Part shown: positions 21,335-30,138 of the stretch, piece after piece
Layout: the number at the start of each line of letters is the position of its first letter
Position numbering within the stretch: position 1 is the first letter of the stretch
Assembly (NCBI GenBank): GCA_947641735.1
Contig: CANRQR010000004.1
Span: forward strand, 1-62,354
Direction: 5' to 3'
Length of the DNA: 62,354 nucleotides
Source of the DNA: an uncultured Lactobacillus sp.
Lineage (GTDB): Bacteria > Bacillota > Bacilli > Lactobacillales > Lactobacillaceae
Position numbers and translations under genes: made by a program
Notes under the pieces: model-generated
Told to the model about the DNA's origin: nothing
Databases searched by the model: none
The model's input: the letters and a program-made list of their open reading frames with translations, nothing else

Positions 21335-22042
21335 TTGAAATTTATAAAATGGATTTGGAGATTAGTAGTTAGTGGCTTGATTTTTATCTCCTTGAGCTTG
21401 ACTTTAACGAGTCCAGTTCAATTAAAAGTAGACAGTACTGCTGGCTTAGTAAAGAGTTCAATTAATAAAGTAGTTGATCAATCGAATAATAGTGATTTAC
21501 AGATGGGAGTAAGTTTTTTACAAGATTCTGGAATAGAAGATACACTCTTATCGCAATTACCTAAAAATATTAAGTTACAAACGTCATATCAAGGCTTAAA
21601 TAAATTAAGTACGAATTATTTAGCTAATGATAAATTAACAGCTGCTGATTTACAGTTGAATAATGATACACAGCAGGAACAGGTTTTTAATCAAGTGATT
21701 TTACAATTAGTAAATGAACAATTAAGACAAAATTCGTCTGATGTAAAACAAGCCGCTCAAATTTATCATTTAATATATTTCTTACTCATCGGCTTTTATA
21801 TTTTGGCAATAGCATTAGTTTTATTTGGTAAGAAAATTGCAATTATTCCTCTTATTCTTGCTGCGGTTGGATCATATGGAGTTTTATCATATGCTGCTGG
21901 TGTAGCTGCTAGCTCACTTCAACAAAGTGTTTATAGCGGAATTAATGTGAGCTTAAGTAGTGGTTTGAGTCAGGCCTTAATTACAGCGATAATTGCAGCG
22001 ATTGGTTGCCTATTTATTAAGATTAAGAAAGATAGGGAGTAA
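21335..22042 (+). CDS. Membrane protein of unknown function
   Basis: 235-residue protein starting at TTG 21335 behind AGGAGAAA. It has an N-terminal signal-anchor helix (about residues 10-28), an extracellular polar region rich in Gln, Asn, Ser and Leu (about 30-145), then two or three membrane helices (about 148-172, 175-195, 210-228). I do not recognise the family. It is followed after two bases by an alpha/beta hydrolase and probably cotranscribed with it. Confidence 0.7.
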   Translation: MKFIKWIWRLVVSGLIFISLSLTLTSPVQLKVDSTAGLVKSSINKVVDQSNNSDLQMGVSFLQDSGIEDTLLSQLPKNIKLQTSYQGLNKLSTNYLANDKLTAADLQLNNDTQQEQVFNQVILQLVNEQLRQNSSDVKQAAQIYHLIYFLLIGFYILAIALVLFGKKIAIIPLILAAVGSYGVLSYAAGVAASSLQQSVYSGINVSLSSGLSQALITAIIAAIGCLFIKIKKDRE

Positions 22043-22044
22043 AA

Positions 22045-22818
22045 ATGCTTTTTAAGACAAGCGATAATGTGAAAATTAGTTATGAAATAGTAGGAAAAGG
22101 AAAACCAATTGTTTTGGTTAACGGCTTTGGCGCTTACCAAGAAATTTGGTCAGCTCAAGTACCTTTTCTAAATAAATTAGGATATCAAGTTATAACTTAT
22201 GATCATAGAAATATGGGTAAAAGCCAACGAACCGAAAAGGGACATAATATAGAACGGTTAACGCAAGATTTATTTGAGTTGGTATCATTTTTGCAGATAA
22301 AAAAAGCTATTTTTATGGGACATTCAATGGGTGCATCGATTATCTTTTGCTTGATGAAACATTATCATGATTTAATTAAACAAGCTTTAATAATTGATCA
22401 ATCTCCAAAGATGTTAAATGATAACGAATGGCAGTATGGATTTATGGATTATACAAGAAAAAATTATCTAGAAAAATGTCAAGAAAGACCGAGTGTTCAT
22501 GAAACATATGCTGGTTTAGATGATGATGTTTATGCTAAGTTAATGCAGGCTAAACAGGATAATCCATTTAATAGAAAAGATAATGTAGATTTACTTGAAA
22601 ATCATATGTCACTTGATTGGCGTGCGGTCTTAGAAAATACTGAAATTCAGACTACTTTTTTCGTTGCTAAGGAAAGTCCATATTATCGAGAAGGTTATGA
22701 GAAATGGTTAAAACAAAGAAATATGAAAATAGATAGTTTGATTATGTCGCCAAGTGGTCACGTGATCATGGCAGAAATTCCTAAACAATTTAATAATAAA
22801 TTGGGAGCTATTTTATAG
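22045..22818 (+). CDS. Alpha/beta hydrolase
   Basis: 257-residue single-domain hydrolase. The oxyanion segment VNGFGAYQEIW, the nucleophile elbow GHSMGAS (serine near residue 95) and a C-terminal histidine in SPSGHVIMAE form the expected triad. No signal peptide is seen, so it is likely cytosolic. The substrate is unknown. It ends at a palindromic terminator shared with the convergent znuA-like gene. Confidence 0.88.
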   Translation: MLFKTSDNVKISYEIVGKGKPIVLVNGFGAYQEIWSAQVPFLNKLGYQVITYDHRNMGKSQRTEKGHNIERLTQDLFELVSFLQIKKAIFMGHSMGASIIFCLMKHYHDLIKQALIIDQSPKMLNDNEWQYGFMDYTRKNYLEKCQERPSVHETYAGLDDDVYAKLMQAKQDNPFNRKDNVDLLENHMSLDWRAVLENTEIQTTFFVAKESPYYREGYEKWLKQRNMKIDSLIMSPSGHVIMAEIPKQFNNKLGAIL

Positions 22819-22822
22819 TAAG

Positions 22823-22848
22823 AAAAAAGAGGGGTACCCCTCTTTTTT
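22823..22848. terminator. Perfect 26-base palindromic terminator
   Basis: A6GAGGGG, TA, CCCCTCT6 is a perfect palindrome between two convergent genes, usable in both directions. Confidence 0.9.
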
Positions 22849-22851
22849 GAA

Positions 22852-23745
22852 TTATTTCAATTTTTTATTAATATTAGCAAGATTTTGATAATTTTCTGTC
22901 ATCCATTCTATATAAGTTGTATCATTTGGAATAGTTTCACGAACTTGCAGAATTGGGATGTTCTTTGCTTTGGCTCGTTTTACAAAGTTATTTACTGTTG
23001 AACTATTTACTTGAGAATTTTTGACAAAGAAAGAAATTCCTCGTTTATCGATAGTTTGGTTCATTTGATGAACAATTTTAGCACTTGGATCGGTTTCATT
23101 TTCAATAGCTTCTTCAAATGCCTTGTCTCCAATCTTGAAGTGAGTAGCTTTTAAAGCATAATCAAAAATAGGCTCACTGACATAAACTGGCTTTTGTTTA
23201 GCCCCATCAACTGAAGCAGCTATCCTTTTGATCTTATTAATTTTTGCTAGATATTTAGCACCGTTTTCTTTATAGTAGGCCGCATGTTTCTTATCTATTT
23301 TGGCTAGACGTTTTACTAAATAATTAACATATTTAGTAGGCATATTTAAATCAAACCAAATATGAGGATTAGCACCATTTTTAAGTTTCATAAGGTCTTC
23401 ACCAACTAAAACGGCAGATTTATTGTTTGATTTAGCTAATTTTGGTAACCAAGAATCATATCCTAAACCATTAGCAATAATAATTTTGGCATCTTGAACT
23501 TTTTTGGCATCAGCTGTAGTTGGCTCAAAATCGTGAGGATCTGTAGAGCTATTAGTAATGATTGCACTTGCTTTGCCATACTTTCCTAAGACATTTTGTG
23601 CAATATTTGCGTAAACGTTAGTACTTGTTACAATTGAAATTTTATTAGATGATGAATTATCTTTTTTCGAACAGCCTGTCAGGATTAAAATAAGTACAAA
23701 TGCTGTCAAAAAAATTGTTAGTATTTTTCGGTAATATTTTTTCAT
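22852..23745 (-). CDS. Metal ABC transporter substrate-binding lipoprotein (ZnuA/AdcA-like)
   Basis: 297-residue surface lipoprotein that likely captures zinc or manganese. It has a signal peptide with lipobox LTGC (Cys25), the metal-ligand motif DPHDFEPTT and a second histidine in GANPHIWFDLNMP. Cluster A-I architecture is complete in length. No permease or ATPase gene is adjacent, so it is an orphan that must share a transporter encoded elsewhere. The upstream region has two copies of an 11-bp repeat around its promoter. Confidence 0.9.
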   Translation of the reverse strand: MKKYYRKILTIFLTAFVLILILTGCSKKDNSSSNKISIVTSTNVYANIAQNVLGKYGKASAIITNSSTDPHDFEPTTADAKKVQDAKIIIANGLGYDSWLPKLAKSNNKSAVLVGEDLMKLKNGANPHIWFDLNMPTKYVNYLVKRLAKIDKKHAAYYKENGAKYLAKINKIKRIAASVDGAKQKPVYVSEPIFDYALKATHFKIGDKAFEEAIENETDPSAKIVHQMNQTIDKRGISFFVKNSQVNSSTVNNFVKRAKAKNIPILQVRETIPNDTTYIEWMTENYQNLANINKKLK

Positions 23746-23751
23746 TAATAC

Positions 23752-23784
23752 ATTTATCCTTTCAAATTATAAGATTTATCCTTT
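23752..23784 (-). promoter_or_regulatory. Direct repeats around the znuA-like promoter
   Basis: ATTTATCCTTT occurs at 23752-23762 and 23774-23784, exactly 22 bp apart, flanking a minus-strand TATAAT (23766-23771). The first copy contains the ribosome-binding site of the lipoprotein gene. A metal-responsive operator is possible but not shown. Confidence 0.35.
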
Positions 23785-23896
23785 AATTCAATATAAATCA
23801 TACCAGAATATGTTAGAATTTTTTATTTGTCAATTATTTTGTATTAATATTCTTGTGTTATAGTAGAAAGAAATTACAGAATTAAGGTAAGAAACA

Positions 23897-25123
23897 ATGA
23901 AAGCTACAATATATATCACTGGTAGTATTGCTGCCTATAAAGCAATTAGTGTAGTGCGCGATTTTCAAAAAGCGGGTCATGAAGTAAGAGTAGTAATGAC
24001 TAAGGAAGCAGTTCATTTGACCAGTACTCAAACTTTAGCTGCTTTAACTAAATATCCAGTCTTAACCGACCTATGGGAAGAAGAGGTAGCTAATAAGATT
24101 CCGCACATTGAATTGGCTGATTGGACTGAGATTGCTGTTGTAGTTCCAGCAACTGCAAATTTTATTGCCAAAATCGCAAATGGCTTAGCCGATGATGCGG
24201 CAAGTACAACTTTTCTAGCTACAGTTGCACCTAAATATGTAGTACCAGCGATGAATAATCATATGTGGAGTAATGCTGCTTTTCAAAGAAATTTATCTTT
24301 TTTAAGACAAGATGGTATTCAAATAATGGATCCAACTATTGGGCGCTTAGCTGAAGGATATAGTGGCAAAGGTAGAATGCCTGAACCTATTGATATTATG
24401 GCATGGATAGATTCGTCCTTAAAAGCAAAAGAAAGATTATCAGGTAAAAAGCTTGTAATTACTGCGGGTGGTACAGTTTCTCCACTTGATCCAGTTCGTT
24501 ATCTCGGTAATCGTTCTAGTGGTAAGATGGGCATTGCACTTACTAAAGCTGCTCTTAATGCAGGTGCAGATGTGACTTTAATTTCAGGTCATATTTCTGT
24601 TCCTTTACCAAAATCTCCTAATTTGACCAATATTCGGGTAGAGACGACAGAAGAGATGCTAGAAGCTGTAAAAAAAGAATTTTTGAATACGGATGCCTTA
24701 ATTATGGCAGCTGCTGTGGCTGATTATGAACCAGTAAATTATATTGATCATAAAATTAAGAAGCGAGAACAAGGAAATGAGTTAAAGATTTTCCTAAAAG
24801 AAACTCCTGATATCTTAAAGACAATGGGAAATATAAAACAAGAAAATCAAGTTGTAGTAGGTTTTGCTGCTGAAACAAATGATTTACTAAAAAATGCGGC
24901 TAAAAAATTGGAAGAAAAAAATGCAGATATGATTGTGGCTAATGATGTGAGTCATGGAGTATTTGGCAGTAATGAGGATCAAGTTACAGTTCTTAGAAAA
25001 GGTAAGGAAGCAAAAAGTATCAAGGAGACAACTAAAGTTGAAATTGCTAAGCAAATTATTAATTTAGTTGCTGATAAACTTGAAAGTAGGAAAGTTAAAA
25101 ATGAAAAAAACTTTGTTAACTAA
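23897..25123 (+). CDS. coaBC: Bifunctional CoaBC (Dfp)
   Basis: Phosphopantothenate-cysteine ligase and phosphopantothenoylcysteine decarboxylase of coenzyme A synthesis, 408 residues. The N-terminal flavoprotein CoaC half shows GSIAAYKA, the active-site histidine in PHIELADW and the motif PAMNNHMW. The CoaB half begins near residue 185 with ITAGGTVSPLDPVRYLGN and contains NRSSGKMG, AAAVADYEP and a KIKK motif. It overlaps the following VanZ-like gene by 23 bases. Confidence 0.95.
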   Translation: MKATIYITGSIAAYKAISVVRDFQKAGHEVRVVMTKEAVHLTSTQTLAALTKYPVLTDLWEEEVANKIPHIELADWTEIAVVVPATANFIAKIANGLADDAASTTFLATVAPKYVVPAMNNHMWSNAAFQRNLSFLRQDGIQIMDPTIGRLAEGYSGKGRMPEPIDIMAWIDSSLKAKERLSGKKLVITAGGTVSPLDPVRYLGNRSSGKMGIALTKAALNAGADVTLISGHISVPLPKSPNLTNIRVETTEEMLEAVKKEFLNTDALIMAAAVADYEPVNYIDHKIKKREQGNELKIFLKETPDILKTMGNIKQENQVVVGFAAETNDLLKNAAKKLEEKNADMIVANDVSHGVFGSNEDQVTVLRKGKEAKSIKETTKVEIAKQIINLVADKLESRKVKNEKNFVN

Positions 25124-25616
25124 GCGAGAACTTATTTTTGTATGTTTAATGTTATTAGTATTGCTAGGACTATTTATTTCTAGTTCAATGACATATCATG
25201 AACAAGAAATGTCCCCAGGATTTATTCATCGTCATTTTCCAATTGTTGAGAGAATTGTTGGTAGATGGAATATATACTACGGTGGACGCTGGCATAATGC
25301 TGTTTTGGATAATGGTGAAGCGGGGATGACACAATTTGTAATGAGGAAGTTTGCTCATTTTTCATCATATTTTTTAGTAGGATTATTTGCTTGTTTAGGA
25401 TTAGATAGATTATTTAAGAAGTGGTGTGGTCCTTTGTTTATTTGGCTAGGAATTATTGGATTGGCTGGATTAGATGAATTTCATCAGTATTTAACTGGAG
25501 ACCGTACTCCAAGTTTACACGATGTTGCACTCGATTCAGCTGGTGCATTATTAGCAATTTTAATTTGTATCTTTGTTTATTGGTTAAGACATCGACAAGA
25601 AAAACGTAATTCATAA
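25101..25616 (+). CDS. VanZ-family membrane protein
   Basis: 171-residue membrane protein with about four helices. The VanZ-like signature is visible as FAHFSSYFLVGLFACLG and GLAGLDEFHQYLTGDRTPS with the conserved DE-x-HQ. The start at ATG 25101 fits the TAGGAAAG Shine-Dalgarno better than the upstream in-frame ATG at 25068. Family members are linked to envelope stress or teicoplanin tolerance, but most lactobacillar copies are uncharacterised. Confidence 0.87.
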   Translation: MKKTLLTKRELIFVCLMLLVLLGLFISSSMTYHEQEMSPGFIHRHFPIVERIVGRWNIYYGGRWHNAVLDNGEAGMTQFVMRKFAHFSSYFLVGLFACLGLDRLFKKWCGPLFIWLGIIGLAGLDEFHQYLTGDRTPSLHDVALDSAGALLAILICIFVYWLRHRQEKRNS

Positions 25617-25699
25617 TTAATCATAGATTGAATTTAAATCTTGAGTGCGTTATGATTGACAAGGTTAACTATATTAAATAAAAAGAAAGAAGGATTCTT

Positions 25700-26425
25700 A
25701 TGTCAGGACATTCAAAATGGCACAATATTCAAGGCCGCAAGAATGCGCAAGACGCTAAGAGAGGTAAAGTTTTCCAAAAATTATCTCGTGAAATTTATAT
25801 GGCTGCAAAGAGTGGTGGTCCTGACCCTTCAGGAAATCCTACTTTACGTATGGTTATGGATAAAGCACGTGCAGCTAACATGCCTAAAACCAACATTGAA
25901 CGCGCTATTAAAAAGGCTGAAGGTAATTCAGATGAACATTACGATGAAATTACATACGAAGGTTACGCTCCAGGCGGTGTTGCAGTTTTAGTTGAAGCTT
26001 TAACTGATAACAAGAACCGTACTGCGTCAGATGTTCGTGTTGCCTTTACTCGTAATGGCGGTTCACTTGGTGCAACTGGTTCTGTTGCTTACATGTTTGA
26101 CCGTAAGGGTTACATTGTAATCGATCGTTCAACTACCGATGCAGACGAAGATCAAGTATTACTTGATGTAATGGATGCTGGTGGCGATGATTTAGAAACT
26201 AGTGATGACGCTTTTGAAATCTATACTGATCCTAAGCAATTTACTGCTGTACGTGATGCTTTAGAAAAAGCTGGCTATAAATTAGCTAATGCTGAATTAA
26301 CTATGATTCCGCAGAACACCACTCCAGTTCCAGATGATAAAAAAGAGCAATTTGCTCATTTAATTGATGCATTAGAAGATAACGATGATGTTTCTAATGT
26401 ATATACTGCTGCAGACGATGAATAA
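25700..26425 (+). CDS. YebC/PmpR-family protein
   Basis: 241-residue protein of the YebC family, beginning with the hallmark [18 protein letters not shown]. Other family segments are [17 protein letters not shown] and [11 protein letters not shown]. Members act as transcription regulators or ribosome-associated factors that help translation of proline-rich stretches. The ATG at 25700 has an AAAGAAGG Shine-Dalgarno. It lies just before the comG operon but is separated by a terminator. Confidence 0.95.
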   Translation: MSGHSKWHNIQGRKNAQDAKRGKVFQKLSREIYMAAKSGGPDPSGNPTLRMVMDKARAANMPKTNIERAIKKAEGNSDEHYDEITYEGYAPGGVAVLVEALTDNKNRTASDVRVAFTRNGGSLGATGSVAYMFDRKGYIVIDRSTTDADEDQVLLDVMDAGGDDLETSDDAFEIYTDPKQFTAVRDALEKAGYKLANAELTMIPQNTTPVPDDKKEQFAHLIDALEDNDDVSNVYTAADDE

Positions 26426-26436
26426 TTTTATTTAAT

Positions 26437-26473
26437 TGAAAATAGACTCAGGTTTTCCTGAGTCTATTTTTTT
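26437..26473 (+). terminator. Terminator after yebC
   Basis: AAAATAGACTCAGG, TTTT, CCTGAGTCTATTTT forms a perfect 14-bp stem followed by T3. Confidence 0.9.
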
Positions 26474-26505
26474 GTCCAATTTTTATAAAAAATAAAAAAA
26501 TTCGT

Positions 26506-26526
26506 CCATTTTTTGCGTACTAATAA
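26506..26526 (+). promoter_or_regulatory. Possible competence-type promoter before comGA
   Basis: A T6 run followed by GCGTACTAATA resembles the T-rich plus TACGAATA box used by the ComX/SigH competence sigma factor in streptococci and relatives. It is one base off the core and about 30 bases before comGA. This is a resemblance only. Confidence 0.3.
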
Positions 26527-26551
26527 GTGTATTACAAAGGAGGGATGAAAA

Positions 26552-27526
26552 ATGAATTTATTAGCTAAAGAAGTTTTAGGAACGGCAGTTGAAGAAAGAG
26601 CAAGTGATGTGTTTATTTTTCCTGCTAAAGCAAATTACGAGATAAAATTGCGAACAGCAGCGGGGTTAAGGCAAGTAAAGGAAATAAATTTTAAAACTGG
26701 AAAAGAATTATTGAATTACTTCAAATTTCAAGCACAGATGGACATTGCAGAGCACAGAAGGCCACAGGTAGGTTCATATCAAACTATCATAAATTCAGAA
26801 AGTGTCTTCTTGCGTTTTTCAAGTATTGGAGAATTTTCTGGCTATGAATCATTAGTAATTAGATTAATTTATGGAGAGAAAAACAATAACTATTTCTTTC
26901 CTGAACAATTAACCCTATTAGAAAATTTAACTCGGCAGCGAGGACTAATAATTACTAGTGGACCAACAGGTTCAGGTAAGACGTCATCAATGTATGAATT
27001 AGCGAGGTTAGCTGGAAAAAATAAAATTGTTATGACAATTGAAGATCCTGTAGAAGTTTGGCAACCAGAGTTTTTACAAACACAGGTGAATATAATTGCT
27101 GGTATTACTTATCCCGATTTGTTAAAAGCTGCTTTAAGGCACCGACCGGATATTTTAATTATTGGTGAAATTCGGGATACAGACACAGCAAGAATTAGTA
27201 TTAATGCTGCTTTGAGTGGGCACTTAGTTTTTGCAACTGTACACGCTAAAACGGCCTTACAGACAATTTCACGGTTAGAAGGTTTAGGAATCACTAGGGA
27301 TGAATTAGAAAATTGTCTAACAGCGGTTTCTTACCAACGTTTATTGCCAATAGAAAATAAAGATAGCTTAGGGTGTTTGATGGATGTTGGTTATGGAGAA
27401 AGATTATTCGATGCGATAACTAGTAATAATCGAGCTGATCTTGCTGAATGGAAAAATAATTTAGATCAATTAGTTAAGCGAGGAAAGATTAGTGAAAATA
27501 CTAGACAGCGTTTTGAACAAGGATAA
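26552..27526 (+). CDS. comGA: Competence pseudopilus ATPase ComGA
   Basis: Secretion-type ATPase that drives assembly of the DNA-uptake pseudopilus. The 324-residue product has Walker A GPTGSGKTS (about residues 140-148), the Asp box IEDPVE, Walker B HRPDILIIGEIRD and the His box HLVFATVHAKT. It is the first gene of a seven-gene comG operon; the comGB start lies inside its 3' end. Confidence 0.95.
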   Translation: MNLLAKEVLGTAVEERASDVFIFPAKANYEIKLRTAAGLRQVKEINFKTGKELLNYFKFQAQMDIAEHRRPQVGSYQTIINSESVFLRFSSIGEFSGYESLVIRLIYGEKNNNYFFPEQLTLLENLTRQRGLIITSGPTGSGKTSSMYELARLAGKNKIVMTIEDPVEVWQPEFLQTQVNIIAGITYPDLLKAALRHRPDILIIGEIRDTDTARISINAALSGHLVFATVHAKTALQTISRLEGLGITRDELENCLTAVSYQRLLPIENKDSLGCLMDVGYGERLFDAITSNNRADLAEWKNNLDQLVKRGKISENTRQRFEQG

Positions 27527-28493
27527 ATTAAAGAGCGCAGATCAGCTAATATTTATTGATTATTTAAGGCAAGCGCTCGTTAATGGGTATTCGTTAAATG
27601 CTAGTTTGAGCCTTTTACCTAAAGTTTGGGATGAGCATTCGAATCAGTTAAAGTATGTGAGTAAAAAAGTGGAAGCTGGCGTTTCTTTAGGAGATGCATT
27701 GCATGAAATTGGTTTTTCAAGTACTTTAGCGGCTCAAATACATATGGCTGTTATTGATGGAAATTTATTATCGTGTTTAGAACAACTTAGTGAATTAATT
27801 CGATTAAAAAATAAGCAATTAAAAAAATTAAAAAGTGAATTGGCTTACCCGGCTTTATTAGTTGGGATGATGATTAGTTTATTAATTTGCATGCAGACCT
27901 TTTTAAAAACTGAAATGCTTGATAATGATTGGACTAGTAATTTAATGCTAGGAGGACTATTAATTTTAGTAGTAATTGCGATTGTTTTTGTTATCAAAAC
28001 AATACAATTATTAAATCAGCAAGATTATTTTGCTTTAAAAAAATTAACTAAGTTTCCAGTAATTGGTAAAGTTCTTAATCTATATGTTCATTATTTAGTT
28101 ATTTCTGATTTAGCAACTTTATTGATTAATGGATTTTCATTACAGAAAATTTGTCAATTAGCAGCTATGCAGCCAGAAAATTCCTTGCAGCAGGTATTAG
28201 GTAAAAGAGTAAGGATGCAATTAGAGAGTGGCGTTGAGATTAAGAAAATTATTGAAACAGAATATTTTATTCCAAATAATTTAGTTATGCTAATAGAAAC
28301 AGGTGCGACTAGGAGTGAGATCGGTAAAAGAGCATTGCTCCTTAGTAAGACACTTTTTTATGAATTGAATTTCAAATTAAACAATTTAATCGTTAATTTG
28401 CAACCAATATGTTTTATCTTTATTGGGATTTGTATTTTAGGAATGTATTTAAAAATTTTGATGCCAATGTATCACTTAATGGAAATGATGTAG
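27492..28493 (+). CDS. comGB: Competence pseudopilus membrane protein ComGB
   Basis: Polytopic platform protein of the DNA-uptake machine, 333 residues, a GspF-type protein with two repeated domains, each followed by hydrophobic helices (about 120-175 and a C-terminal helix near 305-325). The start is GTG 27492, overlapping comGA by 35 bases. Confidence 0.92.
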   Translation: MKILDSVLNKDKLKSADQLIFIDYLRQALVNGYSLNASLSLLPKVWDEHSNQLKYVSKKVEAGVSLGDALHEIGFSSTLAAQIHMAVIDGNLLSCLEQLSELIRLKNKQLKKLKSELAYPALLVGMMISLLICMQTFLKTEMLDNDWTSNLMLGGLLILVVIAIVFVIKTIQLLNQQDYFALKKLTKFPVIGKVLNLYVHYLVISDLATLLINGFSLQKICQLAAMQPENSLQQVLGKRVRMQLESGVEIKKIIETEYFIPNNLVMLIETGATRSEIGKRALLLSKTLFYELNFKLNNLIVNLQPICFIFIGICILGMYLKILMPMYHLMEMM

Positions 28494-28506
28494 AGGAGAA
28501 AGAAGA

Positions 28507-28803
28507 ATGAAGAAATTAAAGAATTTTATTAATAGAAATAAGCGAGTAAAAGGCTTTACTTTAGTTGAAATGGTAATTGTAATTGCCATCATTGCGATGT
28601 TGATCTTATTAATTGTTCCAGGTTTAAGTAGGCAAAAAGAAAGAGCTACTAGTAAAACTGATGAAGCTTTACGTACGACTATTGAGACTCAAAGACAGTT
28701 GGCTGAAGATAATGGGGATGGAACATCATTAGAGGAGTTAGTGAAGAAAGAATACATTTCTCAAAAACAGAAAGAAAGATATGAAAAATTACCTCAAAAA
28801 TGA
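28507..28803 (+). CDS. comGC: Major competence pseudopilin ComGC
   Basis: Main subunit of the pseudopilus, 98 residues. The type-IV-pilin signature KGFTLVEMVIVIAII gives prepilin-peptidase cleavage after the glycine at residue 18 and Glu5 of the mature protein. The charged C-terminal part is the pilin head. It overlaps comGD by four bases. Confidence 0.95.
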   Translation: MKKLKNFINRNKRVKGFTLVEMVIVIAIIAMLILLIVPGLSRQKERATSKTDEALRTTIETQRQLAEDNGDGTSLEELVKKEYISQKQKERYEKLPQK

Positions 28804-29216
28804 TTTTGAATAGAATAAAAGGCTTTACTTTAATTGAAACCATAATTACATTGACTGTTACTTGCTTACTCGTATTGATGCCCACACTTTATGTGAAAAA
28901 TATTAAGGAACAGATGATATTAGATAATTCAACGAGACAAATAAAATCAACAATTAACAAATATATGCATTTGGCAACTGTAGAAAAAAAGAACTATATA
29001 TTTTTGTATTTTGATAATAATTCGTCAATAGAAATAAAGGGTTCAGATAGAGCATCAAAAATTTATTTGGACCGTCATGTAAAAGTATATAATCTAGACA
29101 ATTTATATATTAATAACCACGGAAGAGTTTCACCAAGGACAATCACAGTAAGAAATGGCAATAAGGAAAAGAAAATAAAATTACAAATGGCATGGGGAAG
29201 AATGATTGAAGAATAA
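28800..29216 (+). CDS. comGD: Minor pseudopilin ComGD
   Basis: 138-residue pilin-like protein with KGFTLIETIITLTVT near the N-terminus (cleavage after Gly, Glu5 present) and a beta-rich head. It overlaps both neighbours in the comG operon. Confidence 0.92.
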   Translation: MILNRIKGFTLIETIITLTVTCLLVLMPTLYVKNIKEQMILDNSTRQIKSTINKYMHLATVEKKNYIFLYFDNNSSIEIKGSDRASKIYLDRHVKVYNLDNLYINNHGRVSPRTITVRNGNKEKKIKLQMAWGRMIEE

Positions 29217-29424
29217 GAGAGTAAAGGGCTTTATTTTATGGGAAGCTTGTGTTGGATTTACAATTGCTTGTTTAGGGGTGATCCTTTTAGGGATGACCAT
29301 TAGACAAAATAGGCATACTGAACAGCAAGTTGAGAAACGTGTAGATAAGGCATATGCGGAATATATTTTTCGTCATAGTGATAAAAAGACACTTTTGGTT
29401 CATGATCGACTTTATTATAGGTAA
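29206..29424 (+). CDS. comGE: Minor pseudopilin ComGE
   Basis: 72-residue pilin-like protein with a TTG start at 29206 that overlaps comGD. The processing motif is KGFILWEACVGFTIAC; Glu5 is present, but the usual FTL is FIL. It is short relative to some relatives but is in the right operon place. Confidence 0.85.
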   Translation: MKNKRVKGFILWEACVGFTIACLGVILLGMTIRQNRHTEQQVEKRVDKAYAEYIFRHSDKKTLLVHDRLYYR

Positions 29425-29429
29425 AAGTA

Positions 29430-29942
29430 ATGAAGAAAATAAAAGGATTTACTTTATTAGAAGCAGTTTTTGCGATTGCAGTAACTATAGCTTGCGTTCA
29501 AATATTGTTTGGACTTGTAAGTACATTAAGAAAAATTAATCATCAAAAAAGTGGTGTAAATGAAATAACTTATAGTTATGTGCAAGTAAATAATTTCTTA
29601 AAAGAAAGTGGTCATGTTGAAGTAAGCAGAACTGGATCAGATCCTACTAAAGTGCTGCTAAAGAAGTTATCAAATAAGAAGAAAAAGAATGGGGATCCGA
29701 TTTATGATGTTTATGCAATCGATGTAAGTCCGAATGATACTTTAAGAATGAGGACAGATGAGGGTGGACATATGCCTCTACTTTTTAAAGTAAAAAGAAT
29801 AAAGTGTTCCACTACAGATGATTCTTTTACAATTTTAGTAACTGAAAATGATGGTAGACAGAGCGAAATGTTCTTTAAGACGAATTTACCAAAAGAGAAG
29901 AAAGAATTAAAAAATGATAAAAAGGAAAGCAAGAAGAGTTAA
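29430..29942 (+). CDS. comGF: Minor pseudopilin ComGF
   Basis: 170-residue protein with KIKGFTLLEAVFAIAVT at the N-terminus (prepilin motif) and a longer beta-rich head ending in a Lys/Glu-rich tail. Position and length fit ComGF. Its 3' end overlaps the last, very short gene of the operon. Confidence 0.9.
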   Translation: MKKIKGFTLLEAVFAIAVTIACVQILFGLVSTLRKINHQKSGVNEITYSYVQVNNFLKESGHVEVSRTGSDPTKVLLKKLSNKKKKNGDPIYDVYAIDVSPNDTLRMRTDEGGHMPLLFKVKRIKCSTTDDSFTILVTENDGRQSEMFFKTNLPKEKKELKNDKKESKKS

Positions 29943-30069
29943 TGGAAGTGCTTTGATAAGTAGTATTTTGCTAATTAATATCTGTATAGCCTTTGTGATA
30001 GGATATCAGCAAATTTTCGCTGAAAATATGGAAAGTAACATAGCTTTAATAAATTATTTTTCTAAGTAA
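29914..30069 (+). CDS. Short ComGG-like protein
   Basis: A 51-residue open frame starting at ATG 29914 inside comGF. It begins with a basic stretch, MIKRKARRVNGSA, followed by a hydrophobic helix LISSILLINICIAFVIGYQ and a short polar tail. This layout and its place as the seventh gene of the operon fit a ComGG-type minor pseudopilin, although the Glu5 of true pilins is absent. It is below the size cut-off of many gene finders. Confidence 0.65.
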   Translation: MIKRKARRVNGSALISSILLINICIAFVIGYQQIFAENMESNIALINYFSK

Positions 30070-30138
30070 TAATGATCGCTTGCCAGTCTTTAAGGATACC
30101 TATAAAATATTAGAAGGAATATAAAAGAAGGAAGAAAA

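Noticed and set aside
25656..25991. 111-codon ORF overlapping yebC
   Set aside because: Out of frame with a clear YebC gene, no Shine-Dalgarno and odd composition.
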